A stretch of DNA of 64,000 nt, from positions 868,001 through 932,000 of the forward strand of contig NZ_LN890655.1 in assembly GCF_900066015.1 (NCBI RefSeq), read 5' to 3'. This document shows, one piece after another, positions 51,960 to 61,037 of the stretch. Numbering within the stretch: position 1 is the stretch's first letter; every line of letters starts with the position of its first letter. The position numbers were made by a program, and so were the translations under genes. The notes under the pieces are model-generated. The model searched no databases. It saw nothing but the letters and a program-made list of their open reading frames with translations, and had not been told where the DNA came from. Source of the stretch: Candidatus Promineifilum breve (GTDB lineage Bacteria > Chloroflexota > Anaerolineae > Promineifilales > Promineifilaceae).

Positions 51960-52655
51960 ATGAGCGATTCCATCCCGCCCACCGACCCCATCCCCTTCGA
52001 TGACGACACCTGGCGGCAATTGCCCGACTTTCTGGGCAACCTGCCGGAGCCGGTCTGCCTCCACGTCTGGGGCGACACGGCGGGCAGCGCCGCCGAGGCC
52101 GAAGCGGCGCGGTTGGCCGGGCTGCTGGCCGAACGCTTTCCACAACAACTTTCCTTCCGCCTGCTGCCGCGCCGCGAAAACTACCCCTATTACCCGGTCA
52201 TCGGCGTCATGGGCGGCACGGCCGCCGAATCAACGGATTACGGTGTGCGCCTCATCGGCCTGCCCATCGGCTTGCAGATGACCTCGCTCATCGCCGCCAT
52301 CCAGGCCGTCGCCTTTCGCGGCCAGACGCTGGAGCCGCTGACCCGCCTGAAGCTGCGCCGGCTGCTGAGCGCGGCCGGGGAGGATGTCGCTATCGAGGTG
52401 CTGACGTCGGCCATCGACGAGGCCGGGGCCGTCGTCGCCAAGGCGGCCTTTGGCATGGCGGCCGCCGAGGGGCGGGTCAAGACCTATCTCATCGTCACCG
52501 ACTTCTTCCCGGAGGCGGCGCAGCGTTACTCGGCGGCCTATCTGCCCCACCTGGTCATCAACCGGCGGGTGCATTTCAACGGCTTGCTGGAGGAAGAGGA
52601 GTTGCTGCGCCAGATCGGCCTGGCCTTGGGTAGTCAACCGCCCGCGCCCGCCTAA
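51960..52655 (+). CDS. Cysteine-less thioredoxin-like protein
   Basis: 231 residues. Two halves resemble the tandem thioredoxin folds of AhpF N-termini/protein disulfide oxidoreductases: VCLHVWGDTAGSAAEAEAAR onward, and IVTDFFPEAAQRYSAAYLPHLVINRRVHFNG, given in two pieces, with a cis-Pro-like LPHLVIN. The CxxC sites are absent; no Cys occurs near either expected position. So it is likely a binding rather than a redox protein. ATG 51960 is used; a TTG at 51948 would overlap the preceding stop. The stop overlaps the convergent fabH stop. Confidence 0.6.
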   Translation: MSDSIPPTDPIPFDDDTWRQLPDFLGNLPEPVCLHVWGDTAGSAAEAEAARLAGLLAERFPQQLSFRLLPRRENYPYYPVIGVMGGTAAESTDYGVRLIGLPIGLQMTSLIAAIQAVAFRGQTLEPLTRLKLRRLLSAAGEDVAIEVLTSAIDEAGAVVAKAAFGMAAAEGRVKTYLIVTDFFPEAAQRYSAAYLPHLVINRRVHFNGLLEEEELLRQIGLALGSQPPAPA

Positions 52656-53800
52656 CGCTTTGGCCCCTGGCCGTTCTCGTCGGGGCGGGTCACGGCGGCC
52701 GAGACGCGCCGCTGCCAGCGCCGCAAGCGCGAGCGTCCGCGGGCCATGATGTAGCGCACCCGCCGCCATTCGTGGTCGATGAGTGGCACCTCGGGCGGCG
52801 TCACGTCCCATTTGACGACCGATGCCCCCCACGTCAGCCCGCCGCCAAAGCCCACGAAGACCACGTTGTCGTCGGGTTTCAGGCGGCCGTCGCGCACGGC
52901 ATCACACAGCGCCAACGGGATCGATGCCGCCGACGTGTTGCCGTTGTGCTCCACGTTCAGGTAGAACTTCTCCATCGGCAGCTTCAGCTTCTTGGCCGCC
53001 GTCTCGATGATGCGCGTATTGGCCTGATGGGGGATGATGAGGGCAATGTCATCGACGGTCAATTCGGCCTTCTTCAACACGTCCTGAATCGAGGTGGCGA
53101 TGACGTTGGTGGCAAAACGGTAGACCTGGCGGCCGTCCATATCGACGGTGTTCTTGTGGTGGCCGTTGGTCGAATACTCCGCGCCGCTGATGGGCACGCG
53201 GTTATGATAGAGAGCGGGCAGGCTGAGCAGGTCGGCCCCCGAGCCGTCGGAGCGCAGCGTCGTCGCCATGACGCCGCCGGGCACGCTGGAACCCTTCAGC
53301 ACCACCGCGCCCGCGCCGTCGCCGAAGAGCACACAGGTGCTGCGATCCTGCCAATCGAGGACGCGCGACATCGTCTCTGAGCCGATGACCACGGCATTGC
53401 GTACCGCGCCGGTGGCGATGGATTGGGACGCCATTTGCAGCGCGTAGACGAAGCCGGAGCAGGCCGCGCTCAGATCGAACGCCCCGGCATGGCTGGCCCC
53501 CAGATAATCCTGCACCTTGCAGGCCGTCGAGGGAAACATATACTCCGGCGTGGAGGTGGCGACGATGACCAGTTCGACCTGGGACGGATGGAGATCGGCC
53601 ACGTCGAGGGCGCGGGCCGCCGCTTCGAAGGCCAGCGTGGCCGTCGTCTCGTGGGGAGCGGCGATGTGGCGGGCGCGAATGCCCGTGCGTTGATAGATCC
53701 ACTCGTCGGTCGTATCGACGTAGCGCGACAGTTCGTCGTTGGTTACTCGACGATCGGGCAGGTAGCAGCCCCAACCGACGATGTGGGCATAACGCATCAT
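52652..53800 (-). CDS. fabH: 3-oxoacyl-ACP synthase III (FabH-like)
   Basis: 382 residues. It condenses acetyl- (or branched) CoA with malonyl-ACP. The triad is complete: Cys in FDLSAACSGFVYALQ (about 114), His in ALIIPHQANTRII (about 258) and Asn in VEHNGNTSAASIPLAL (about 290). N-terminus HIVGWGCYLPDRRVTNDEL is typical. A C-terminal extension of about 45 residues rich in Arg (YIMARGRSRLRRWQRR) goes beyond usual FabH. No other fab genes are adjacent. Confidence 0.93.
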   Translation of the reverse strand: MMRYAHIVGWGCYLPDRRVTNDELSRYVDTTDEWIYQRTGIRARHIAAPHETTATLAFEAAARALDVADLHPSQVELVIVATSTPEYMFPSTACKVQDYLGASHAGAFDLSAACSGFVYALQMASQSIATGAVRNAVVIGSETMSRVLDWQDRSTCVLFGDGAGAVVLKGSSVPGGVMATTLRSDGSGADLLSLPALYHNRVPISGAEYSTNGHHKNTVDMDGRQVYRFATNVIATSIQDVLKKAELTVDDIALIIPHQANTRIIETAAKKLKLPMEKFYLNVEHNGNTSAASIPLALCDAVRDGRLKPDDNVVFVGFGGGLTWGASVVKWDVTPPEVPLIDHEWRRVRYIMARGRSRLRRWQRRVSAAVTRPDENGQGPKR

Positions 53801-53924
53801 GTATTGGCCGTTGAACAGCTTCTCCGGTAAGTAACAACACTAGCCTTGGCTAATGGTTGCGCCGCCACTAATACACCTCGTGTTGCCTGGCCGATTCCCG
53901 CCCGGATACAATCGACCCGACACC

Positions 53925-55916
53925 ATGAAGGACGAATCATCCAGCCCTGACCGGCGCCGCCTGCTGGGCGGCTGCGCGTTGCTGTTGCTGTGCGGGGGGG
54001 TGGCCCTGCTGACCCTGACGACGTTGCGCGTGGCCTCACCGACCCCTCAGTCCGACGCCGGCCCGATTCCCGCCACCGCCGTTCCGGCCGGGCCAACGGC
54101 CGACCACGCCGCCGACGGCAAGTTGCCGCCACCGACCGAGACGGCCAATCCGGCGGCGATTCCCACCACCATCGCCCAGCAACCCGTTCCCGAGCGAGCA
54201 GTGGCCGATTTGGACCGCCTCTATACAACCATCCTGCCGCCGCACGATTACTTCGCCGCGGCCGAGGAGCTGGGGCGCGTTGAACTGGGCGAGCGCACCA
54301 CGCCGGCCCTCCCCGCGGCCGTCGGCGACCGGGCCACGTTCCACACCGCCGACGGCCCGCGCCAGGCGGAACTGGTCTATCTGGACGAGTTGGCCGCCTA
54401 CTGGGTTGAGACCGGCCTGACCCTCGACCGCGCGGCCATCGCCGCCGCGGCCGAGCGGCTGCGCGCCCACTACTACCCCATCCTGACCCGCGTCTTCGGC
54501 CAGGAGTGGCGGCCCGGCATCGACGGCGACCCACGCTTCACCGTGTTCCACGTCCTGGGCGCGAGCGATACCGTCGAACTGGGCTACTTCAGCGACGAAA
54601 ACGAGTACCCGCGCGCCCTCTTTGCCGATTCAAATGAGCGCGAGATGATCTATCTGAATATGGCGCGGCTGGAGGCGGGCACGCCACTCTACGACGGCAC
54701 ACTCGTCCACGAGGTGCAGCATCTCATCCAGTGGAATCTGGACGGCAACGAAGATCGCTGGCTCAACGAGGGCCTGTCGCAGGTGGCCGAGACGCTGCTG
54801 GGGCTGGCTACCGTCGATCCCCACCCCTTTCTGGAACAGACCCAGGTGCGGCTCGACCGTTGGGGCGGCGAATCAGAGGCGCTGATTCACTATGCGAATA
54901 GCTACCTGTTCGTGCTCTACCTGTGGGAGCAGTTGGGCGACGCGGCGCTGAGCGAACTGGCGCGCCATCCGGCCAATGGGCTGGCCGCCGTCCGCGCCGT
55001 GCTGGCCGGCCACCGGCCCGGCCTGCCGCTGGAGGAGTTTGCCGCCGATTGGGCCACGGCGCTCTATCTGGACGGCCGTTCGCCCGACCCGCGCTACACC
55101 ATCCAGCGCCACGAACTGGCCCCGCCCTTCCTGGCCGACCGGGCGCGGCAACTGCCCTATGAAACCGTGGCCGCGCTCGACCCCTTCGCCTTTGACGTGA
55201 TCGATCTCGATTTCAGCGGCCCGGCCACGATCACCTTCGCCGGGGATACAGTCGCGCCGCTGCTCGACCCGCCGCCCGATGGCGGGCCGGTCTGGTTCGC
55301 GCCGCCGGCCGACAGCAGCCGCGCCCAACTGACGGCGGCCGTCGATCTGTCGGGCGACGCGGCGGCTTCGTTCTCGTTTCTGGTGTGGCACGATCTGGAG
55401 CCGGGCTATGATTTTGCCTATCTCTCCCTCTCCACTGATGGCGGGCAGACGTGGCGGCTGCTGGCGCCGGAACAGGCGCAACTGGGCGCCTATGGCCCAG
55501 CGTGGGGCGGCCGTAGCGCCGAGATAGCCGGCCACGCCAACGGCTGGCTGCGCCAGAACATCGACCTATCGCCCTATCGCGGCCAACAAATTCAATTGCG
55601 CTTCGACGTGGTGACGGATTTCGAGCAGTTCGGCCGCGGGTTCGCCATCAGCGGGCCGGTCGTCACGGGGGCCAGCGCGCCACCGGTCTGGGAAGCCGAC
55701 GGCTTTGTGGAAACGGGGGCCAGCCTGCCGCAGCGGTGGGCGGTACGTCTCATCCGCGAGGGCCAGTCGCCGGAGGTCCTTCCGCTGGCCCTCGACGGCC
55801 AGAATCGGGGACAGATGGCCGTTGAGCTTGGCCCGGCGGGGGGCGCGCTGATCGTCATGCCCGTGACGCCCTATGGCGAGGGGGCGGCCGATTACCGGCT
55901 GGCCGTCAGTCGCTGA
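53925..55916 (+). CDS. Secreted gluzincin metalloprotease with immune-inhibitor-A-like C-terminus
   Basis: 663 residues. Signal-anchor/TM (LLGGCALLLLCGGVALLTL) with a Thr/Pro linker, then a zinc motif H262-E-V-Q-H266 in LVHEVQHLIQWNLDG and a downstream Glu in RWLNEGLSQVAE (about 283), the gluzincin arrangement of M30/hyicolysin-like peptidases. The C-terminal half has the immune-inhibitor-A MAM-like signature (FSFLVWHDLEPGYDFAYLSL, DGGQTWRLL). It is exported and probably cell-attached. TACAAT lies 12 nt before ATG 53925. Confidence 0.82.
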   Translation: MKDESSSPDRRRLLGGCALLLLCGGVALLTLTTLRVASPTPQSDAGPIPATAVPAGPTADHAADGKLPPPTETANPAAIPTTIAQQPVPERAVADLDRLYTTILPPHDYFAAAEELGRVELGERTTPALPAAVGDRATFHTADGPRQAELVYLDELAAYWVETGLTLDRAAIAAAAERLRAHYYPILTRVFGQEWRPGIDGDPRFTVFHVLGASDTVELGYFSDENEYPRALFADSNEREMIYLNMARLEAGTPLYDGTLVHEVQHLIQWNLDGNEDRWLNEGLSQVAETLLGLATVDPHPFLEQTQVRLDRWGGESEALIHYANSYLFVLYLWEQLGDAALSELARHPANGLAAVRAVLAGHRPGLPLEEFAADWATALYLDGRSPDPRYTIQRHELAPPFLADRARQLPYETVAALDPFAFDVIDLDFSGPATITFAGDTVAPLLDPPPDGGPVWFAPPADSSRAQLTAAVDLSGDAAASFSFLVWHDLEPGYDFAYLSLSTDGGQTWRLLAPEQAQLGAYGPAWGGRSAEIAGHANGWLRQNIDLSPYRGQQIQLRFDVVTDFEQFGRGFAISGPVVTGASAPPVWEADGFVETGASLPQRWAVRLIREGQSPEVLPLALDGQNRGQMAVELGPAGGALIVMPVTPYGEGAADYRLAVSR

Positions 55917-55939
55917 AAGCTGGGGTGGACGGCGGCGGA

Positions 55940-56149
55940 TCAGGATTGCTTGGCCGAGCGGTATTGCGCTTCCAGTTCCATCCGCCGCTCTTCCATCGCC
56001 AGCCGCGCCTCGGTTTTGGTCAGTTCCCAACGCTCTTCGGCGCTCTCGATCAACTCTTCGCCGGAAGCGGGGGTGAGCAACAGGGCGGCCACGGCCCCCA
56101 CCAGCGCCCCGCAAATTGCCCCGGTCATAAAACTCATGAGTTTGTGCAT
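55940..56149 (-). CDS. YtxH domain protein
   Basis: 69 residues. One N-terminal transmembrane helix (MTGAICGALVGAVAALLLTPASG) with the YtxH G-x3-G...LLxTPxSG pattern, then a charged helix (EERWELTKTEARLAMEERRM). YtxH proteins are small membrane proteins of unclear role, sometimes stress-induced. GGGAG stands about 9 nt before the ATG. Confidence 0.85.
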   Translation of the reverse strand: MHKLMSFMTGAICGALVGAVAALLLTPASGEELIESAEERWELTKTEARLAMEERRMELEAQYRSAKQS

Positions 56150-56264
56150 TCGACTTTCTCCCTGGCTAGGCGCGCCACATTGAGCGGCTTTTTGGTATCA
56201 TCCTCATGGATTATACGCGGTTGTATGCTGGGTGGGTAATGGCGCGGTTTCAATTACCAAAAGC

Positions 56265-56358
56265 GGACACGGAGTACACCGAGGAGTCACGGAGTGCACG
56301 GAGGAAGAACGACGCTTCCTCTGTGAATCTCTGTGAATTCTCTGTGTCCTCTGTGTAA
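56265..56358. repeat. Inverted arms of CACGGAG / CTCTGTG units
   Basis: Left arm 56265-56306 (units like ACACGGAGT, TCACGGAGT) and right arm 56315-56358 (CTCTGTGAATT, CTCTGTGTC) are reverse complements with mismatches around an 8-nt centre. It resembles the GxxExxY element arms but contains no gene. It fills most of the gap between YtxH and the Nfu_N-like gene. Confidence 0.85.
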
Positions 56359-56402
56359 CGATTGCGACTACTGAAAAGGGCTGGGGTAATGGAGGGTTCG
56401 TT

Positions 56403-56681
56403 ATGTCGGAGTACATCGAGATCGACGCCGAACTGAGCGACGACGGCGCGATCTGGCTGCATACCAATCTGAAGCTGACGGCCGCGGGCGACGAGGAAAC
56501 CTACACCTCGGCCGCGGCGATGGAAACCGGCTCACCAGTGGCCCAGGCGCTGGCCGTGGTGGCGGGCATCGAAAGCCTGATCATGCGCGACGGCGAAATC
56601 GCCCTCACGATTGCGAGCGATGCCGACTGGCACGCCGTCATCGCCGACGCCACGGCCGCGCTAAAGGAGTTTTTCCTCTAG
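56403..56681 (+). CDS. Nfu/NifU N-terminal domain-like protein
   Basis: 92 residues. The pattern AIWLHTNLKLTAAGDEETYT, then GSPVAQALAVVAGIESLIMR, and a closing DADWHAVIADATAALKEFFL match the Nfu_N scaffold domain, which in eukaryotes accompanies a C-terminal CxxC Fe-S domain. That catalytic domain is missing here, so any Fe-S role is uncertain. It is preceded by the repeat and followed at 20 nt by the convergent aspS stop. Confidence 0.6.
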   Translation: MSEYIEIDAELSDDGAIWLHTNLKLTAAGDEETYTSAAAMETGSPVAQALAVVAGIESLIMRDGEIALTIASDADWHAVIADATAALKEFFL

Positions 56682-56701
56682 CACGGCCGGTAGGGGGCGT
56701 G

Positions 56702-58486
56702 TCAGGCGGCCTTTTCGGGCTTGTCCTTGAGCGCCAGGTGCAAATCGTCCAATTGGCGCGACAGCACGTAGGACGGCGCGTCGGCCATCAAGTCGGTGGC
56801 CTGGGCCGTCTTGGGGAAGGCCATCACCTCGCGGATATTCGGCTCGCCGGCCATCAGGGCCACCAGCCGGTCGATGCCGGGGGCGATGCCACCGTGGGGG
56901 GGCGCGCCAAACTCGAACGCCTCCAGCAGGTGGCCGAACTGCTCGCGGGCCTGCTCCATCGAGAAGCCGATGAGTGACATGATCTTGGCCTGCAAGCCCT
57001 GGTCGTGGATTCGGATGCTGCCGCCGGCGACCTCGAAGCCATTGCACACCAGGTCGTATTGCTGGCTGAGCACCGCGCCGGGGTCGGTGTCGAGCAAGGG
57101 GATGTGCTCCGGCTTGGGCGCGGTGAACATATGATGACTGGGGGCGTAGTGCCCCTCTTCCATTTCCTCTTCAAAGAGCGGGAAATCGATGACCCAGGCA
57201 AAGGCCAGCACCTTGCGGTCGGCCAGCCCCAGGCGGCGGGCCAACTCCGTGCGCAAGGTATGCAGGACGTTGTGGACGACGCTCTTTTTGTCGCTGGAGA
57301 TCAGGATCAGGTCGCCGGGCTTGGCCTCCAGCCGTTCGGTGATGGCGATGAGCTGATCGACGGTGAAGAACTTGGCGATGGGGCCGCGCATCTCGCCCGT
57401 GTCGGGCTGGATAGCCAGCCAGGCCAGCGCCTTGGCCCCCTGCCCACGAGCCATCTCTTCCAGTTCATCCACTTCGCGGCGGCTGTAGGTGGCGCAGCCG
57501 GGGGCACAGATGGCCTTCACCGGCTTGCCGGCGGCCACGTTCTCGGTGAAGACGCGGAAGGCGCTGCTGGCGACGATGTCGCTGATGTCCTTCAGTTCCA
57601 GCCCGAAGCGCAGGTCGGGCCGGTCGGTGCCGAAGCGCCCGGTGGCCTCGGCATAGCTGAGGCGGGCGAAATGCGTGTCGGCCGGCGGCACGAGGCTGAC
57701 GGCCCCCACCATGCCGAGGATCAATTCCTCGATCAGGTTCAACACGTCATCGCGCTCGACGAAGCTCATCTCCATGTCAAGTTGGGTGAACTCCGGTTGG
57801 CGGTCGGCGCGCAAATCTTCGTCGCGGAAGCAGCGGGCGATCTGGAAGTAGCGCTCGTAGCCGGCCACCATGAGCAACTGCTTGAGTTGTTGCGGGCTTT
57901 GCGGCAGGGCGTAGAACTTGCCGGGATGGACGCGGCTGGGAACCAGATAGTCGCGCGCGCCTTCGGGCGTCGATTTGAACAGGATGGGCGTCTCCACCTC
58001 GATGAAGTCGCGGGCGCACAGAAAGTCGCGGATGAACTTGACCGCGTTGTGGCGCAGGATCAGGTTGCGCTGCATCCGCTCGCGGCGCAAGTCGAGGTAA
58101 CGGTAGCGCAGGCGCGTCATTTCGTCCACGGCATCGTCGCGGTCGATGGGAAAGGGGATGGTCTTGGCGCTGTTGAGGATGACCACCTGATCCACCAGTA
58201 CCTCGATCTCGCCCGTGGGCAGGTTGGCGTTCGCCTGGCCGGCCGGCCGCGCGGCCACGACGCCGGTCAGTTGGACGACGAACTCACCGCGCACGCCCTC
58301 GGCCGCGGCGAACCCGGCCGGCGTGCGCCCGGCATCGACCACGGCCTGCGTCTTGCCCGCCCGGTCGCGCAAATCGATGAAGATCACGCCGCCCATGTCG
58401 CGCCGCCGGTTGACCCAGCCGGCCAGGGTGACGGTTTGGCCTATGTGTTCGCGGCGCAATTGGCCGCAGCTATGCGTTTTCAGCAT
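56702..58486 (-). CDS. aspS: Aspartyl-tRNA synthetase
   Basis: 594 residues. Bacterial-type class II enzyme. N-terminal OB anticodon-binding domain (GQTVTLAGWVNRRRDMGGVI, FIDLRDRAGKTQAV), motif 2 in CFRDEDLRADRQPEFTQLD (about 215), the bacterial GAD insertion (about 300-415) and motif 3 in GGIAPGIDRLVALM. ATG 58486 has AAGGA 5 nt upstream; the extra upstream codons are noncoding. TATAAT on the minus strand about 65 nt upstream (58549-58554) is a probable -10. Confidence 0.97.
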   Translation of the reverse strand: MLKTHSCGQLRREHIGQTVTLAGWVNRRRDMGGVIFIDLRDRAGKTQAVVDAGRTPAGFAAAEGVRGEFVVQLTGVVAARPAGQANANLPTGEIEVLVDQVVILNSAKTIPFPIDRDDAVDEMTRLRYRYLDLRRERMQRNLILRHNAVKFIRDFLCARDFIEVETPILFKSTPEGARDYLVPSRVHPGKFYALPQSPQQLKQLLMVAGYERYFQIARCFRDEDLRADRQPEFTQLDMEMSFVERDDVLNLIEELILGMVGAVSLVPPADTHFARLSYAEATGRFGTDRPDLRFGLELKDISDIVASSAFRVFTENVAAGKPVKAICAPGCATYSRREVDELEEMARGQGAKALAWLAIQPDTGEMRGPIAKFFTVDQLIAITERLEAKPGDLILISSDKKSVVHNVLHTLRTELARRLGLADRKVLAFAWVIDFPLFEEEMEEGHYAPSHHMFTAPKPEHIPLLDTDPGAVLSQQYDLVCNGFEVAGGSIRIHDQGLQAKIMSLIGFSMEQAREQFGHLLEAFEFGAPPHGGIAPGIDRLVALMAGEPNIREVMAFPKTAQATDLMADAPSYVLSRQLDDLHLALKDKPEKAA

Positions 58487-58615
58487 ATGAATCCTTCCTG
58501 GAATGATATGGAATAATGACCCGCCCGCATACGGCACGGAGCAATCCAAAATTATAGCATGACGGGGCGGGAGTTACCATACCTGGTTCAAACTTCACAG
58601 GTTTTGCGCGATCGA

Positions 58616-58644
58616 TTGGCTTTTTACCGGACAAGCGGTATGCT
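58616..58644 (+). promoter_or_regulatory. Promoter of the UvrA-like gene
   Basis: TTGGCT (58616-58621), 17-bp spacer, TATGCT (58639-58644), about 64 bp before ATG 58708. Good sigma-70 spacing. Confidence 0.55.
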
Positions 58645-58707
58645 TATTGATTCGCTAGAACATATGTGCATGTGGCTGCCGGTTTTTGATTACGAATGGA
58701 GAACAAC

Positions 58708-60972
58708 ATGGCTCAAGAATTCATTGAATTGCATGGCGCGCGCGAGAACAACCTCAAAAATGTCTCGTTGCGGATTCCGAAACGCAAGATCACGATTTTC
58801 ACCGGCGTGTCCGGTTCGGGTAAATCCTCCATTGTCTTCGACACGATTGCCTCCGAGGCGCAACGTCAACTGTATGAAAATTTCAGCATGTTCGTGCGCA
58901 ACTTCCTGCCCCGCTATGCCCAGCCGGACGCCGATTCAATTGAAAATCTGAGTATGCCGATTGTCGTCGACCAAAAACGGTTGGGCGGCGGCTCACACTC
59001 GACCGTCGGCACCATCACCGACATCTACACCGTCTTGCGTCTGCTCTTCTCGAAGATCGGCCGGCCCGCCGTCGGGCATTACAACGTCTTCTCATTCAAT
59101 GACCCGCAGGGCATGTGCCCGGAATGCAACGGGATCGGGCGCAAACTAGGGGTCGATCTGGACAAATTTCTCGACACTTCTAAATCAATCAATGAGGGAG
59201 CGATATTGTTCGCCGCCTATGCCGTGAATAGTTGGGATTGGAGCTTACTGACCCAAGGCGGTTTGTTCGACGCGGACAAAAAACTGGCCGAATACAGCGA
59301 GGAAGAGTTGGAACGCCTGCTGTATAGCCCGCCTTATAAAGTGCAATCGGACTTCCGCGGCCGACCGATCAATATCACCCTGGAAGGCATCATCAGCAAA
59401 TTTACGCGCAAATATATTACCAGCGACCTCAAAGCGTATTCCGAGCGCACCCAAAAACAGGTCGAACCCTACATCACCACCGGCCCTTGCCGTACCTGCA
59501 AGGGGGCGCGCCTGAACCAAACCATCCTCAGCTGCCAGATCAACGGCGCCAACATCGCCGAAATGGCGGCGATGGAAGTGGGCGACCTGGTTCACATCGT
59601 CCGCGCCATTGACGATCCGGCGGCCCAATCGATGGTGGCGCTATTGGGCGAACGGCTACAACACCTGGTTGACATCGGCCTGGAATATCTCAGCCTGAAC
59701 CGCGAGACCGATACCCTGTCCGGCGGCGAATCGCAACGGGTCAAGATCGTCAAGCACCTCAGCAGCAGCCTGAGTGATGTGATGTATATCTTCGATGAAC
59801 CGAGCGTCGGCTTGCATCCGCGGGACGTCCACCGGCTCAATGAACTGCTGCAAAAATTGCGCGACAAGGGCAACACGGTCATCGTGGTTGAGCACGACCC
59901 CCAGGTCATCACCGTGGCCGACCACATCGTGGACGTTGGCCCGCTGGCCGGCACGCATGGCGGCACCATCGTCTACGAAGGGGCCGTCGCTGGGCTGCTG
60001 CACGCCGATACGATTACCGGCCGGCACATGCAACATGGGATGCATCTCAAGGATACCTTCCGCACACCGAGCGGCCGCCTCGCCATCAGAAACGCCAAAG
60101 TCAACAACCTGCAAAATCTGAACGTCGCTATTCCCACCGGCGTGCTCACTGTCGTCACCGGCGTCGCCGGGTCGGGCAAAAGCTCGCTGATCAACGAAAC
60201 CTTCCTGCGCCAACATCCCGGCGCGATTGTGATCGACCAATCGGAGGTGGGGGCCAATAGCCGCTCCACCCCGGCCACCTACACCGGGGTCATGGACGAA
60301 ATCCGCAAAGAGTTCGCCAAAGCCAACAATGTCAGCAACTCTCTCTTCAGCTTCAACTCGCAGGGCGCGTGTGAGAATTGCCACGGCCTGGGCGTGGTCT
60401 ACATCTCGCTGGCCTTTCTGGACGAGGCCAAAACCCAATGTGAGGTCTGCGAAGGCCGGCGCTTTAAGGATGAGGTATTGGAATACAAGCTCAATGGCCG
60501 GTCGATCGCCGACGTGCTGCGCATGACCGTCGAAGAGGCGCTGCAATACTTCACCAACCGCAAGATCGTCCACACCCTCCAGGCGATGAGCGACGTGGGG
60601 CTGGATTATCTCTCGCTGGGGCAACCGCTCAGCACGTTGTCGGGCGGTGAATGCCAACGCATCAAGTTAGCCGGGGAATTGCACAAAGGCGGCACGGTCT
60701 ACGTCATGGATGAGCCGACGACGGGCTTGCATATGTCCGACATCGGTCACCTGCTGGCGGTCATCAACCGCATTGTTGACAACGGCAATACGGTGATCGT
60801 CATCGAGCACAATCTGGACATCATCAAGAATGCCGATTGGATCATCGACATGGGGCCGGAGGGTGGTCACAAGGGTGGGTTAATCCTGTTTGAAGGCCCA
60901 CCCCAGGAGCTGCTGAACGTCGAAACGTCGTATACGGCGCAATATCTCCGCCGCGAACAGCAACCGGCATAG
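58708..60972 (+). CDS. UvrA-like ABC ATPase (short UvrA paralogue)
   Basis: 754 residues against about 940-970 for canonical UvrA. Two ABC modules: Walker A GVSGSGKSSIVFD (about 36) and GVAGSGKSSLINE (about 486); signatures TLSGGESQRVKI and TLSGGECQRIKLA; zinc-type Cys sets CPECNGIGRK, CRTCKGARL and CENCHGLGVV, CEVCEGRRF. The UvrB-binding insertion appears to be missing. Such short paralogues (UvrA2/DrrC-type) are linked to drug tolerance or self-protection. The start at 58708 has GGAG 6 nt upstream. It is somewhat less G+C-rich than neighbours, suggesting transfer. Confidence 0.88.
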   Translation: MAQEFIELHGARENNLKNVSLRIPKRKITIFTGVSGSGKSSIVFDTIASEAQRQLYENFSMFVRNFLPRYAQPDADSIENLSMPIVVDQKRLGGGSHSTVGTITDIYTVLRLLFSKIGRPAVGHYNVFSFNDPQGMCPECNGIGRKLGVDLDKFLDTSKSINEGAILFAAYAVNSWDWSLLTQGGLFDADKKLAEYSEEELERLLYSPPYKVQSDFRGRPINITLEGIISKFTRKYITSDLKAYSERTQKQVEPYITTGPCRTCKGARLNQTILSCQINGANIAEMAAMEVGDLVHIVRAIDDPAAQSMVALLGERLQHLVDIGLEYLSLNRETDTLSGGESQRVKIVKHLSSSLSDVMYIFDEPSVGLHPRDVHRLNELLQKLRDKGNTVIVVEHDPQVITVADHIVDVGPLAGTHGGTIVYEGAVAGLLHADTITGRHMQHGMHLKDTFRTPSGRLAIRNAKVNNLQNLNVAIPTGVLTVVTGVAGSGKSSLINETFLRQHPGAIVIDQSEVGANSRSTPATYTGVMDEIRKEFAKANNVSNSLFSFNSQGACENCHGLGVVYISLAFLDEAKTQCEVCEGRRFKDEVLEYKLNGRSIADVLRMTVEEALQYFTNRKIVHTLQAMSDVGLDYLSLGQPLSTLSGGECQRIKLAGELHKGGTVYVMDEPTTGLHMSDIGHLLAVINRIVDNGNTVIVIEHNLDIIKNADWIIDMGPEGGHKGGLILFEGPPQELLNVETSYTAQYLRREQQPA

Positions 60973-60988
60973 TAGGAGTTGGGCAAGT

Positions 60989-61030
60989 TTCTTAACCGGC
61001 GGGCTTCGCGTCGCGCTCGCTGGTTAAGAA
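60989..61030. repeat. Stem of TTCTTAACC/GGTTAAGAA between convergent genes
   Basis: TTCTTAACC (60989-60997) and GGTTAAGAA (61022-61030) flank a 24-nt GC-rich centre that can also pair in part. Lies between the ends of the UvrA-like gene and mutS; a bidirectional terminator is possible. Confidence 0.6.
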
Positions 61031-61037
61031 TCCTGCG

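Noticed and set aside
57005-58516. 503-codon open frame opposite aspS
   Set aside because: Antisense shadow of a complete aspartyl-tRNA synthetase.
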